Shown here piece after piece: positions 27,473 through 37,509 of a stretch of DNA of 64,000 nt. How positions within the stretch are numbered: position 1 is the first letter of the stretch; the number at the start of each line of letters is the position of its first letter. The notes below the pieces were generated by a model that was not told the origin of the DNA, did not search any database, and saw nothing but the letters and a program-made list of their open reading frames with translations. Position numbers and translations under genes: made by a program. Source of the DNA: PALSA-693 sp963834725 (GTDB taxonomy: Bacteria; Actinomycetota; Acidimicrobiia; Acidimicrobiales; Palsa-688); NCBI GenBank assembly GCA_963834725.1, contig CAWICN010000001.1, forward strand, positions 3,596,001-3,660,000, in the 5' to 3' direction.

Positions 27473-28308
27473 AAGTCGACTGGAACGAATCCGGTTAAAT
27501 CCCTCGACGAGCTCCTTGCCGGGCTTCCGACCGACTGGGGTCGCTGGGGCCCCGACGATGAGGTCGGCTGCCTCAACTACCTCTCCACGGACAGCATTGC
27601 CGATGCAGCGAAGCTCGTCAGGCAGGGCAAGGTCTTCACGCTTCAGCTGTCTATGGCCGACCCGAATGGTGTCCTGCGTGGCTGGGTGCCCGGTCACAGC
27701 CGCAACGCGTGGAGGTCATCGACAAGGGGCATTACTAAGTGGTAAATGAATAATAACGGCATATACCTTCCCGTTGCCGAGCATGGAGTTGTAGGGCGCG
27801 GGTCCTCTGTGACATTGCTCGATGCTGCGGCAAAGATCATCTGGAGCGGAGTGAAACCTTCACTCACCACGACCTGGTTGCTTGCGCGTCCAACCAGGTG
27901 TCGAGATCCGAAGGCGTGACATTTTGCTCATTCACACCAGCCGGCTACAGCTATAAGCCGAAGATCGAGATGCATCCTGTGGGCCGAATGAGCCTGGATC
28001 GACGTTGAGTCACGACTTGTCCAGTGGTCTTACGAGACAGAAATTGTCAATTTGGTGACCGATTCGCTGGCGAACGAGGTCACGATCGATCCCGCGAGTG
28101 GGGCTGCCCTGCCGCTTCATGTCGCACTTATGTCACGTCTCGTGTCCTTTTTACAGAGATGGCTTCCCTGCGTGACCTCGCAACCGACTGCGCCGAGGAT
28201 GGTACCTATGAGTTTCTCTACGTAGCTGCGCCACTCAAGGTGGCACACGGTGCGGGAGCACCTGTCAAATCAAATAGTCGCTATGACTTCGAGGCACGAC
28301 CGTCCTGA
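27473..28308 (+). pseudogene. Decayed cyclase-family gene
   Basis: The start reads KSLDELLAGLPTDWGRWG, then PDDEVGCLNYLSTDSI, matching the intact cyclase at 305-1234, and is lost near 27700. A C-terminal part reappears at about 28040-28130 as LANEVTIDPASGAALPLHVALM. It continues in a different frame at 28158-28260 as MASLRDLATDCAEDGTYEFL. The middle, including the QWD...H active-site block, is missing or unrecognisable. It lies directly behind the PEP-utilizing gene, so the rightward block once ended with a cyclase gene. Confidence 0.8.
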
Positions 28309-28417
28309 CCGCCCCGATTGAGGCCGGGAACCCGACCGGCCAGATTCCAGGTGCACGCCCGGGGGGGAGGTCGCCAACGCGAGGCTACGCGACGATCACC
28401 GAGAGGGATCACATGCA

Positions 28418-29060
28418 TTGTGGCATGATGGCGTCCACAATCGGGCGGACCGGCCGGGACTGATACCCGGCGACTTCCACCGGCCGCCCGAGATCCCCGA
28501 ATACCTCAACATGCAGAACACCCTGGCCGGAGGGGCGCTGGTCGAACCGCTCGCGTTCGACTCGATCTGGGCGACCGAGCACTACAGGTCGGCATACTCC
28601 ATACAGTCGCAAGCCCGCTGCGATGGCTTGTCTACTAGGTCTTCGGACGAACCGGGTGGATGTCGGTACCGTCGTAATCGTGGCCCCGTGCCGGGAATCC
28701 CCTACGACTGGCTAGCGAGATTTCCATGCTCGACCTCTCGTTGGCGGACGCCGGCTGCATCTCCGCATCCTCGTCAATCCGGCGAATCGGCTCCGGTTAC
28801 TCAATGACGAGCCGCCACGCGGCGCCGATACCCGCAACTTCAAACCCCATGCGGTCAGAGCCCGACGAGCTCCACCTCGACATCTGGCCAACACCTCTGT
28901 CCCGGCACCGGCTCTAAGAGGGGCTCTTCCTCCCCGAATACCAGCGGCCAAACTCCATCGGCGGTGCGGGAGAACTTCCACGCGCTCCTCGATGCCGATC
29001 CGCAAGTCAAAGAGGACCCAAATGGATAGACGGCTACCCCAACGCCCACGTCTAGCCTCA
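28418..29060 (+). pseudogene. Remnant of a luciferase-like monooxygenase gene
   Basis: One frame reads FDSIWATEHYRSAYS, close to the FDSVWxxEHH motif of bacterial luciferase-like flavin monooxygenases. A second frame then gives VGTVVIVAP followed by weak similarity to the conserved LDxLSGGRxxLG segment. Stops and frame changes exclude a functional protein. Further right, to about 29190, NWMVKKGRLK and GLGDKTGR weakly recall the DUF7064-like family. Assignment is tentative. Confidence 0.35.
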
Positions 29061-29199
29061 CGGCGCGCTCTCCGGCAACTGGATGGTGAAGAAAGGGCGA
29101 CTGAAAAGGTAAACACCCGACGACCGGACGGTAAAAGACCCGGTGTCCGGATTGGGCGATAAGACGGGGCGGCTATGGTCCCGAGGATGTCCCGCTGGC

Positions 29200-30684
29200 C
29201 GTAGAATTTGGTGACGGCCTCCTGATGTGAATCGTAGTTTCAGGCTGTGACGGCCAGGTTGGATTGGTCTGCGTGAACGGTGTGTGGTAGGGCGCCGGCG
29301 AGGGCGGGGAGTTGTCGGTAGCCCTTGACGCATCGGAACTGTTTGGACGCTTCGAGCATGCCGGCGGCCGCCCACCTGAGTCGCATGTCGCCGGGCTGCC
29401 AGCGCTTGACGTTCTTGGAGTGCTGGCGGACGATCTCGATCATCGACTCGACTGGGTTGGTGCCCATGACGGTCTTGAGCAGGCTACCGGTGACGCCCAG
29501 GCGGGTCACGGTGAGCGTCTCGGCCAGTCCCTCGCGAAGGCTCGCGGCGGCGTCAGGGTTGACACGCTCGAGCTGGGCGGCCAACGCCTTCAGGGCGGCC
29601 TCCGCCTCGGTGGGATCGGGGTTGGCCCACGCCGCTCGCAGCTTGCGCCGCACCCAGGGGCGCTCGTTCTCGACCAGGTGGTCGAGAACATTCCTCTCCT
29701 TGTGGACCCGACACCGGGCGATCACCGCATGGTCGCCGAAGACGTCGCGAACCGCCTTATGTAGCGCCTTGGCGCCGTCGAGGACGAAGAGGATCCCGTC
29801 AGCGGGCGTCGAGTCCCCGGTCTCGAAGCGAGGCGATCAGGCCACGCACGACATTCGCGTTCTCGGTCGATCCCTCCACCACTCCGAGGGGAACCTTGGT
29901 CCCCTCAGAAGTGACACCAAGCGCCCCGATCATGGTGTGATCAGCGAAGTCGAAACCGTCGACGAAGACGATCAACCATCGATGATCATCGAGGGGCTGG
30001 GTGCGGAACTCGGCGAGACGCTCCTCGGTCATGGCGCAGAATCGTCGGCTCACCGACGAACGCGACGTCCCCGAAGCCGTCTCCTCGACAGCCTCGCCGA
30101 CCGGTTCCAGCCCGGCGGGGTATCGGCGGGTTGACAGTCCGGCGAGCATCGCTGCGACCATGTGATCTGCCAGCAGGTCGACGCTGGCGAAGGTGTCATA
30201 CGACTCGAGACGCAACTCCCGCTCGGTGCCGTCTTCGTCTTCGACGGATCGCACCCGGGGACGGGTCACCGCCACGCGGCGTCCGCCCAAGCTGACTTTG
30301 CCGTCCTCGGTCCCGTGGCGATACGCGGCCCGGCCGGGGTTGTGCTTGCCCTTCGGGCCGGCCAGCTCGGTGACCTCGGCCTCCATCAGTTCGCCCATCA
30401 CCTCCAAGCCGATGTTCACCGACGCTGCCAACAGGCCGTGTCGCATCTGGGCGGCGAAGTGCTCAAGTTGGTCGCTCACCTTTCCGGCCAGCCGCTCAGG
30501 CAGCTCCTGCTGGGAGAGGTCGACAAGGCCGACACCCGACACCAACCGCAGGTTGGCTGCGCCGGCGCTGATCGTGTGTGATGCTGTCTTCACTGGTGGT
30601 CCTCCGTTCTCACTCGGATGGGTGACACCCCGAGCGTGCCTCACGGCACGACCGAGGCGGAGGACCGCCACTCAAACTTCTACG
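29200..30684. mobile_element. IS256-family insertion sequence
   Basis: About 1.48 kb bounded by imperfect terminal inverted repeats. The left end is CGTAGAATTTGGTGACGG near 29200. The right end, read inward, is CGTAGAAGTTTGAGTGGCGG near 30684. It contains one frameshifted Mutator-type transposase gene on the minus strand. The element sits between the monooxygenase/DUF7064-like remnant and a Tyr-phosphatase fragment. No clean target duplication was recognised. Confidence 0.6.
29240..30593 (-). pseudogene. IS256-family transposase, frameshifted
   Basis: A Mutator/IS256 transposase starting at GTG 30593 behind GGAGGA. The first frame (to about 29806) gives VTELAGPKGKHNPGRAAYRHG and the first catalytic Asp in LIVFVDGFDFADHT. 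The second frame continues ADGILFVLDGAKALHKAV (second Asp) to GTNPVESMIEIV (Glu). The break is a 1-nt shift at the GGG run 29804-29806. All three acidic residues survive, so only the frameshift inactivates it, unless it is programmed or a sequencing error. Confidence 0.85.
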
Positions 30685-30714
30685 ACGCCTGGGTCAACCT
30701 CATGGTGGCCCGTC

Positions 30715-31094
30715 GTGAGCACCTCGGTCATCGACGCGGTGGTGGATTCCGACACCGAAGGCCTGTTGGTGCGCTGGAGCCTCGACGGCGACGACGTTGG
30801 CGTCGACATCGGCGTAGGTACCAGCCCGGATGCCATCGACCACGTCCACACCCTGACGGTGGAGGCCGGCCGGCGCTCGGCCCGCATCTACGATCCCGGG
30901 CCGGGCGCAGGGCGTCACTTCGTCTCGGTGGCGCCGCACGGCGGAGGCGGCGCCGTCGTCGCCGCCGAACGACGAGTGCCGTTCGAGGGCGTAACCAACT
31001 TCCAGGATCTGGGCGGCTATCCCACCACCGACAGTCGCCGAACCCGCTGGGGCCGGGTATTCCGCTCCGATGCGCTGCACCGCAAGGCACCTGT
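30715..31094 (+). pseudogene. Truncated tyrosine-protein phosphatase gene
   Basis: From GTG 30715, an Ig-like N-terminal part is followed by RRVPFEGVTNFQDLGGYPTTD and TRWGRVFRSDAL, the N-terminal signature of the Y_phosphatase3/IphP family. Similarity stops at about 31094, before the catalytic CxxxxxR loop, although the frame stays open to 31422. The gene is therefore a 5' fragment. It starts 30 nt beyond the right end of the IS256 element. The 330 bases after it have no recognisable content. Confidence 0.65.
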
Positions 31095-31424
31095 CTTGTC
31101 ACCGGCTGTCGAGGTGGGGGCGTGTCCGGCGTGTGCGGTGTCGAGATGGCTTCGGGTTCACGCCCTGGCGGCTGCTGCCGACTGGAGGGCGGCACGCGGC
31201 GAACTGGCGGATATCGGGGAGGTCCCGGCCCGAGACGAGACTGTCCACGACTGCGCCCGCCCGGTCCGCTGGCCCGAACGTCCAGCCCGATGGCCGATGT
31301 TCTCCGCCATCGACCGCCACGGCTGGGTGAACGAAGCGCTACCGCTATCCGTCCGGTCGATCACCACCGGGGTGGCATGCCGGCTCGAGGCAGGCGAGCG
31401 TCGATCTGCCTCCCCGGGCTAAGC

Positions 31425-31756
31425 GGGTTGACGAACAGCTGGGCCGCTGCCTCGTCCGGTAGCCGCTCATTGAGCGCGAAGACGTTGGCTCGAGGAAGGG
31501 CTATGACCTCTCGGACCGTTCCCCATGCCGGGAAAATTCCTACTCGCTGCCCGACGCTGAGCTCCGATGGAGGGCTGGCCTCGACCACGACTCCCACCGC
31601 CTCTATGCCCAAAGCCCGCTCGCCTTCGCCAACCAGGTTGCCGTGATGGATCGCCGACATCGTCACCTGGACGACTACTTCACCCTGTTCGGCGCTGGGT
31701 GATCCGACGCCCTTGACGAACGGCCGGCCGCCAGCGTCCAGGAACGCTGCTTTCAT
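31425..31756 (-). pseudogene. Truncated quinone oxidoreductase-like (MDR superfamily) gene
   Basis: ATG 31756 has GAGGAG 8 nt upstream. The N-terminal GroES-like domain is present: IHHGNLVGEG, LGIEAVGVVVEA, VGQRVGIFPAWGTVRE, then DEAAAQLFVNPL. Similarity ends there, so the Rossmann domain is missing. The frame runs on to 31361 through unrelated sequence. The gene would have followed the thiolase (31842-34451) in one operon. Confidence 0.75.
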
Positions 31757-32244
31757 AGTGGCACTCCTCTGTTGTGTTGTGGCCTAAGCACCGGCTGACC
31801 GAACTTCCCTTCTCAATCTGCTGGTGAGAAGGTTCGGCTCGCTATACCCGCAGATTCTCAACGAGAGTGGCGTTGGCCATGCCGCCCCTTCGCACATGAG
31901 CTGTACACCGCGGCGTGCGCCTCGGTCCTCCATTGTGTTGATCAGCGAACCGAGGAGCCTGGTCCCTGAGGCGCCGAGCGGGTGGCCAATGGCGATAGCT
32001 CCTCCGTGGACGTTGACCCGGTCCAGGTCGACGTCCAGCTTGGCCCAGGCCAGCACCACCGAGGCAAAGGCTTCGTTGACCTCGAAGAAGTCAATATCTC
32101 GTATGGACAGTCCGGCCCGGTCGAGGAGCTTGCGGGTGGCGGGGATGATCCCGGTCAACATGTAGATCGGGTCGTCGCCCTCTACAATCATGTGCGAGAT
32201 CCTGGCCCTTGGCTGCAGTTGGTGGGCTTTGACGTACTCATTGC

Positions 32245-33657
32245 TAGTGCCCTGACCGCATACCTGCGCTTGGTTGGGGTCCACCATCTGTGCGGTGGGG
32301 TTGGTCATGGTGGGGGCATGTTTGCACGGGTGAGGGTGCGTCGGTTGACTGATGAGGAGGGCCGCCAGTTGCAACGGATTGTGCGGCGCGGCGGCGGGAA
32401 GAGCCAGGTGAGCGTGGTGCGCTACCGGCGGGCGTTGGTGGTGCTGGGTTCGGCGAGCGGCAACACGGTGGAGGTTCTGGCCCGGCTGGTGCAGACCTCG
32501 CCGGATCGGGTGCGGGGAGATGATCCACCGGTTCAACGAGTCGGGGATGGCGTCGTTGGACCCTCAGTGGGCGGGTGGCCGTCCCCGCCGGATAACGACT
32601 GAGGACGAGAGGTTCATTGTGGAGACGGCCAAGACCCGCCCGGAAAAGCTGGGCCGGCCCTTCACGCATTGGAGTATCAAGAAGCTGCGGGTCTATCTGG
32701 CCGCCAACCGGCAGCGGAAGGTGGTGATCGGCAAGGAGCGGCTGCGCCAGATCCTGGCCGCCCATGAGGTGACCTTCCAGCGGACCAAGACCTGGAAGGA
32801 GTCCAACGACCCGGACAAGGAAGCCAAGCTGGATCGCATCGAGGAGCTACTGGAACGGTTCCCGGATCGGGTGTTCGCCTTCGACGAGTTCGGGCCGTTG
32901 GCCATCCACCCCATCGGGGGCTGCTGCTGGGCCAAGAGGAAGAGACCTAACCGGCTGCGAGCCAACTATCACAAGGCGTGCGGGGTCCGGCAGTTCCACG
33001 CCTGCTACTCGGTGGGCGAGGACCGCCTGTGGGGCGTGATCCGCAAACGGAAGGGGACCGACTACTCGCTGGAAGCGATCAAGTCCTGCCGGCGGGCCCG
33101 GCCCGACGGCGAGCGGATCTACGTGATCCTCGACAACCTCAAGGCTCACAAGGCCAAGGCGATCCAACAGTGGTGCGCCAAGAACAACGTCGAACTGTGC
33201 TTCACGCCGACCTACTCGTCGTGGGCCAATCCCATCGAGTGCCACTTCGGCCCGCTGCGCGACTTCGTGTTGAACAACTCCGATCACGCCACCCACAACG
33301 TGTTGGGCCGCCGCCTGCACGCCTACCTCCGCTACCGCAACGAGCATGAGGCAGATCCGGCCATGCGCCAACGTCTGCGCAAGGAGCGGGCTCGGCTTCG
33401 TCGGAACGACAACGCCGTTGGGGCCGCCCAGCATCGCCTCCGGCGGCTCAGGCCGCCTGAAGCTCTCCCGCAGGTGAGTCGTTGCCCCGGTGTCAGTTCA
33501 ACGCGCCATGCATCGTCGTATCGCCCTTCCCGCCCATCGGCGAGACCCCCAGCCGGGCTCTCAAACCCGCTCGCGGCCCGACCGACCGGGACCCTAAATC
33601 ACAAGCGTGATATTTAATGTCATTTGAAACGCGCGAAGGTTTGTGGCCGAGGCACTA
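32245..33657. mobile_element. IS630-family insertion sequence inserted at a TA
   Basis: About 1.41 kb with terminal inverted repeats beginning TAGTGCC at both ends. Read inward they agree at most of the first 26 positions, including the shared CTAGTGCC and, later, ACCT and CGC. TA dinucleotides at 32245-32246 and 33656-33657 are the expected IS630/Tc1-type duplication. It carries one DDE transposase in two frames on the plus strand and interrupts the thiolase gene. Confidence 0.9.
32318..33617 (+). CDS. IS630-family transposase in two overlapping frames
   Basis: The first frame, from ATG 32318, encodes an HTH region (RRLTDEEGRQLQRIV, then VRYRRALVVL). The frame changes at the GGGG run 32514-32517 and continues as MIHRFNESGMASLDPQW through the DDE core: VFAFDEFGPLAI (Asp), YVILDNLKAHKAK (Asp) and TPTYSSWANPIECHF (Glu). 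IS630 elements often use programmed frameshifting, so this may be functional rather than broken. The family-like part ends near 33470; the rest, to 33617, reads into the right terminal repeat. Confidence 0.85.
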
Positions 33658-35437
33658 GCTATAGCTAGGACAACGGCACTCGAGCCATCGGTTATCTGTG
33701 ACGAATTGCCGGCCGTGACACTCCAGGTGATCTGCGGGAAGCGGGCGGTCCAAGAGTCGGACTGGAAAGCCTCCTTCAGGTTGGAGAGGGCCTCGAGCGA
33801 GGTGTCCCTGATCCCCTCGTCGGTCGCCACCTCTTGGGGGTCGCCATCTGCGTCGAGCGCCTTGATCGGGGCGATCTCTCGGGCCAGCAGCCCCGCGTCG
33901 CGGGCGGCCGCGGCCAGCTGCTGAGATCGCAGACCGAAGCCGTCCATGCCACCCCGGGAGATACCCCATCGAGCCGCGATCAACTCTGCACTTATTCCCT
34001 GGGGGATGAGCCCTTCCGGATAGCGAGCGGCTAGGCCCTCACCGAAGCTGGACGCACCCTGAGCAGACGATCCCATCGGAACCCTGCTCATCGACTCAAC
34101 CCCTCCGGCGACGACCAAGTCGTTCGAGCCGGCGATGATCGCCTGTGCGGCGAAGTGGACCGCCTGTTGGGACGATCCGCATTGACGGTCGATGGTGGAA
34201 CCCGGCACCCGATCGGGGAAGCCGGCTGCCAGCACGCCGTTGCGGGCGATGTTCACGCCCTGCTCAGATGCTTGGCTGACGCAGCCGATGAGCACGTCGT
34301 CCAAGTCCGCCGGATCCACTCCGGCCCGATCCACGACTTCTCGCAGCGAATGAGCCAGTAGATCGACCGGGTGGACCCCAGCCAGCAGCCCGCTGGGCCG
34401 CCCCTTACCAAAGGGGGTCCGAACGGTATCGATAATCAAAGCCTCCCGCATGTGTATTCCTTTCCGGTCGGAGACCTCTCGACCTCGCTCCTGCGGCTGA
34501 AGTTGGTTGTTAAAGGTGCACTCTGAACGTCGGCCCGGTCACGCTGCTTCGGCCACGATTGCGACCGGTGCGAGTTCGCGGTGTCATTCCGAGGGCCAAA
34601 ACGGCGCCGACGAGCCCAGCCGCACCGATGACCCAAGGTTGTTCGGAACTGGTCGAGGGCCTGGGTCGGTGTATGCGGGGGTGCCGAGGACGGCGATCAT
34701 CGCGCTGATGCCGAGCACGGATCCGATCTGGCGGCTCATGTTGACGATGGCACTGCCGGTGGATGAGCAGTCGGCGGGCAGAGTGCTGGTGGACGCGGCC
34801 ATGATTTCTGGGAGCGCGAGACCGACGCCGGAGCCTCCGAGGATGAGGGCGGGGAGGACCTCGGAGGCGTAGCTGTGGGTCAGTCCGATGGAGATGAGCA
34901 TCAGCACCACGCTGCCGGCGAAGAGAACGCAGCCGATGGCGGTGATCACACCCGAGCTGATTCGATGCTGGAGTCGATGTGCGACCACGGCCAGGGCGGG
35001 GACCATCATCGGGCCGGGGGCGACGCCGAGTCCGGTGTCGATGGCGGACCAGTGCCACACTCGCTGTAGCCACAGCACCATGAGCAGCATGTTGGCGGCA
35101 AAAGAGGCGCTGAACGCGATCGCCGCGGCGTTCGACCAGGCGAAGGTGCGGACCCGTAGCAGCGCCGGCTCGACTACAGGTACGGCATGCCGTGTGGACC
35201 GATAGGCCACGACGGCCGCCCCGGTGATAGCAGCGAGGTACGCCCCAAGTGTCGGCGCGGACGTCCAGCCCCAATCGGGGCCTTTCACTAGTCCCATCGC
35301 TAGCGGGAGTTTCCGGGCTAGCTGATCGCACTGGCTGACCGCGCTGAGCAAGATTTTCTCAAAAATAGGTCACTACCAGCGCGTTTGTGCTGGTGAGGTG
35401 CTCGCGATCTTGGCCCAGATGGTGTATTACCTAGAAT

Positions 35438-37135
35438 ATGTCATCAATCGTCGGGAAGAAGCTGGGCGGCAAGACCTACTACTACTTGGTGGAGTCGGCC
35501 CGGGTGGGGGGTAAACCCCGCATCGTCTCTCAGCGGTACCTGGGTCCGGCCGAGGAGATCGTGGCTCGCCTGTCGGGGAGCGGGCCGGGCGAACCGGACC
35601 GCAGCCGGCATTTGGCCTTCGGTGACCTGGCCGCGGTGTGGTCGATGCTGGCCCGGGCCCGGGTGGCTGAGATCGTCGATGAGGTGGTGGGCCCGCGGCG
35701 GGCCGATGCGGCGGCGTCGGTGGGGACCTACCTGGCGTTGGCGGTGGCCAACCGGATCGTCGACCCCTGCTCCAAACGCCGGTTTTCCGATTGGTGGCAG
35801 AAGACCGCGGGCGACCGGCTCGTGAAGATCCCCACCTCGGGGCTGGACCACCGGCGCTTTTGGGACGCCATGGAGTTGCTCTCCGACCACCAGCTGCAGG
35901 AGATCGAACGGCGCATCGTGGTTCATGTCATCGAGGAGTTCTCCATCGACACGGCCGGCCTGGTACTGGACATGACCAACTTCGCCACCCACATCGACAG
36001 CGCCAACGAGCGGGCTCCCCTCGCCCAGCGGGGCCATGCCAAGCAGAAGCGCAACGACCTGCGGCTGATCGGCCTGGGGCTTATCGTGTCCACCGACGGC
36101 GGCATTCCGCTGGTCTCGCACGCCTATCCGGGGGACAAGCCCGACGTCACCCAGTTCCCGCAGCTGGTGCAAGAACTGATGGCCCGCTTCCAGGCCCTGG
36201 CCGGTGATCCGGCCGCGCTGACGTTGGTCTTCGACGCCGGCCAGAACTCGGAAGACAACTACCAGCTCGTGGACGGCACCCCCCTGCACTTCGTGGCCTC
36301 GCTGCCGCCTTCCGACCACGCCGACCTGCTGGCCGTCCCGAAGCGCGGCTACCGGATGGTGGATGCCCAGCGCTTTCCTGGTCTGCGGGCCTTTGAAACC
36401 CGCAAGGTCGTCTTCGGAGTGGAGCGGCGCATCGTGGTCACTTATTCGCAGACCCTGCACGACAAGCAGTCCCGGGGCCTGGATCAGACCCTGGCCAAGG
36501 CCCGCCGCCAGCTGGCTGAGCTGGCCGCCCGCCTGGGCCGGGGAAAAACCCGCAAGCCCAAGGACAAGGTCGAAGACGAGATCGCCGCCATCCTCAAGCC
36601 CCGCTGGCTCAAACGGATCATCTCCACCACCTTGAGCGGGGACGAGCCGGCCGAGTTACGCCTGGTGTGGCGGACCAAGCCCACGGCACGAACCGATCTG
36701 GAAGAAGAGCTGTTCGGCAAGCGGATCCTCTTCACCGACAAGGACAAGGGCCTGGCCTCGGTGGCCCAGATCGTGGCCGACTACCGCTCCCAAGAAGCCG
36801 CCGAGGGCGACTTCCGCCAAATGAAGGATCCCCAGGTGGTCTCCTTCTCGCCCATGTTCCACTGGACCGACCACCAGATCCGGGTGCACGTGTTGACCTG
36901 TGTCCTGGCCTTGCTGGCCGCCCGCCTCATGGTCCGCGACGCCGACCGGGCCGGCCTGCACCTCAGCGTGCGGACACTTATCGAGACCCTGGCCGGCATT
37001 CAAGAGACCATGCTGCTCTACCAAGGTGAGCGGGGCCGACCACGGGCCCGCAGGATGCTCACCGAGATGGACCCCAGCCAACGCCGTCTCTACCACCTGT
37101 TCGGCCTGGACGCCTACGCACCCACCCAGCCATGA
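35438..37135 (+). CDS. IS1634-family transposase
   Basis: 565 residues, apparently intact. DDE residues are seen in AGLVLDMTNFATH (Asp), TLVFDAGQNSEDN (Asp) and YRSQEAAEGDFRQMKD, the Y-R-E-K signature of the IS4 superfamily. The N-terminal YYYLVESARVGGKPRIVSQRYLG is typical of IS1634 transposases. ATG 35438 lies 5 nt inside the subterminal repeat at 35422-35433, so that repeat may regulate or initiate its expression. The stop overlaps the start of the next gene by 4 nt. Confidence 0.93.
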   Translation: MSSIVGKKLGGKTYYYLVESARVGGKPRIVSQRYLGPAEEIVARLSGSGPGEPDRSRHLAFGDLAAVWSMLARARVAEIVDEVVGPRRADAAASVGTYLALAVANRIVDPCSKRRFSDWWQKTAGDRLVKIPTSGLDHRRFWDAMELLSDHQLQEIERRIVVHVIEEFSIDTAGLVLDMTNFATHIDSANERAPLAQRGHAKQKRNDLRLIGLGLIVSTDGGIPLVSHAYPGDKPDVTQFPQLVQELMARFQALAGDPAALTLVFDAGQNSEDNYQLVDGTPLHFVASLPPSDHADLLAVPKRGYRMVDAQRFPGLRAFETRKVVFGVERRIVVTYSQTLHDKQSRGLDQTLAKARRQLAELAARLGRGKTRKPKDKVEDEIAAILKPRWLKRIISTTLSGDEPAELRLVWRTKPTARTDLEEELFGKRILFTDKDKGLASVAQIVADYRSQEAAEGDFRQMKDPQVVSFSPMFHWTDHQIRVHVLTCVLALLAARLMVRDADRAGLHLSVRTLIETLAGIQETMLLYQGERGRPRARRMLTEMDPSQRRLYHLFGLDAYAPTQP

Positions 37136-37509
37136 CCATCACGCCCATCCACCCGCTGCCAGCAGCCTGGGCCCCCCTCGAACAGGCGCTACGCCAGCGG
37201 CATGCGGTGCAGGTCGTCTACCACGGCCGCCGACGGCTCATCTGCCCCCACGCTCTGGGCTGGAAGAACCACCGGCCCCTGCTGCTGGGCTTCCAGGTCG
37301 GCGGGCAGACCAGCACCGGAGTACTGCCGGCCGACCCTCGCAAGCGGTGGCGCTGCATGTTTATAGATGAGATCGACCGCGTTGTGGCTGCCGCACCGAC
37401 CGCACCTTGGCAGACCGCCGACAACTACGACCAATCACGGCCGTTCAACGCCATCGACCACGTCACCATCGCCGTCGGCGCCGACGAAGTGCCACTCCAG
37501 CTCACTTAG
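37132..37509 (+). CDS. Small passenger protein of the IS, WYL-like
   Basis: 125 residues; its ATG overlaps the transposase stop (ATGA at 37132-37135). The segment QVVYHGRRRLICPHALGW, later MFIDEIDRVV, resembles the Sm-like WYL fold found in nucleic-acid-responsive regulators, but the WYL residues themselves are not obvious. It lies inside the terminal repeats and is therefore carried by the element. It may regulate or assist transposition, or be cargo. Confidence 0.5.
   Translation: MTITPIHPLPAAWAPLEQALRQRHAVQVVYHGRRRLICPHALGWKNHRPLLLGFQVGGQTSTGVLPADPRKRWRCMFIDEIDRVVAAAPTAPWQTADNYDQSRPFNAIDHVTIAVGADEVPLQLT

Larger units (their letters stand above)
31842..34451 (-). pseudogene. Thiolase (acetyl-CoA acetyltransferase) gene split by an IS630 element
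   Basis: The N-terminal part (34451-33658) shows RTPFGKG and the active-site Cys in STIDRQCGSSQQAV. The C-terminal part (32244 leftward) shows NEAFASVVLAW and HGGAIAIGHPLGASG (catalytic His). Removing 32245-33657 with one TA copy joins the parts in frame as SSAVVLAIASNEYVKAHQL. A second lesion is a 1-nt deletion near 31883; restoring it gives the family ending AGMANATLVENL and a stop at 31842. All catalytic residues survive, so the damage is recent. ATG 34451 has AAAGGAA upstream. Confidence 0.92.
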
